The notes under the pieces were generated by a model. That model did not search any database. It saw nothing but the letters and a program-made list of their open reading frames with translations, and was not told where the DNA came from. The translations under genes were made by a program, and so were the position numbers. Shown piece after piece: positions 40,473-40,492 of a stretch of DNA of 40,492 bases (its first letter is position 1; each line of letters opens with the position of its first letter). The stretch is from JBFWIW01 sp050253535 (GTDB lineage Bacteria > Bacillota > Clostridia > Oscillospirales > Oscillospiraceae), in assembly GCA_050253535.1 (NCBI GenBank), contig JBFWIW010000019.1, positions 1 through 40,492 of the forward strand, given 5' to 3'.

Positions 40473-40492
40473 ACAGAAAGACACGATTTGTC

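Noticed and set aside
40242..40484. 80-codon minus-strand frame at the right edge
   Set aside because: It is translation through the tRNA-Leu gene and its terminator.

Overview
The window looks like the chromosome of an anaerobic, endospore-forming member of the Clostridia, most likely an Oscillospiraceae-type gut bacterium. The evidence is spoVAD-spoVAE, an alpha/beta-type SASP, spoIID, a one-gene pyruvate:ferredoxin oxidoreductase, an asp23-fakA-like pair and a mid-GC composition. The family assignment is inference from gene content and no rRNA is present. The window holds one tRNA gene, no CRISPR array and no complete insertion sequence.

Layout. (1) 1-9216 is mostly housekeeping: a DUF2156 protein cut by the window edge, family-4 uracil-DNA glycosylase, an XRE membrane regulator, spoVAD-spoVAE, an OGG-like glycosylase, guaB, a sirtuin, a PF06541 membrane protein, an unknown gene, an SSB-like protein and a SASP. 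(2) 9217-19161 is an accessory catabolic locus. A LacI-type and a CdaR-type regulator are followed by an HpcH/HpaI-type aldolase, a DctP-DctQ-DctM TRAP transporter, an LDH2-type dehydrogenase and a flavodoxin-like protein. A second LDH2-type dehydrogenase faces them. The set fits uptake, reduction and aldol cleavage of a sugar acid or related 2-keto acid; the substrate is unknown. (3) 19278-29576 returns to core genes: cinA, thiI and comM on the minus strand, nifJ (PFOR) with a clear promoter and terminator, spoIID, and a polytopic membrane protein. (4) 29577-32634 is irregular: an IS3 remnant, a zinc alcohol dehydrogenase with operator-like sites, three very small genes (including a 27-residue Arg/Phe/Trp/Cys-rich peptide) and about 700 bases with strong RNA-like hairpins ending in a terminator. 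(5) 32635-38751 carries dut, a small membrane protein, asp23, a FakA-like protein, a DUF4342 protein and a two-component system preceded by a MITE-like element. (6) 38752-40492 is decayed sequence (IS3 remnant, possible iron-ADH remnant) with a GNAT protein and tRNA-Leu(GAG).

Most notable points. The IMP dehydrogenase is of the Tritrichomonas foetus type, with key residues at the same numbers. A 350-bp element flanked by a 17-bp duplication sits between the OGG gene and guaB; the duplication rebuilds the guaB promoter, and a related block lies at 27427-27690. The aldolase lacks the usual active-site His and Arg. There is also a tiny cationic peptide gene with its own ribosome binding site and terminator, and a candidate structured RNA upstream of dut.
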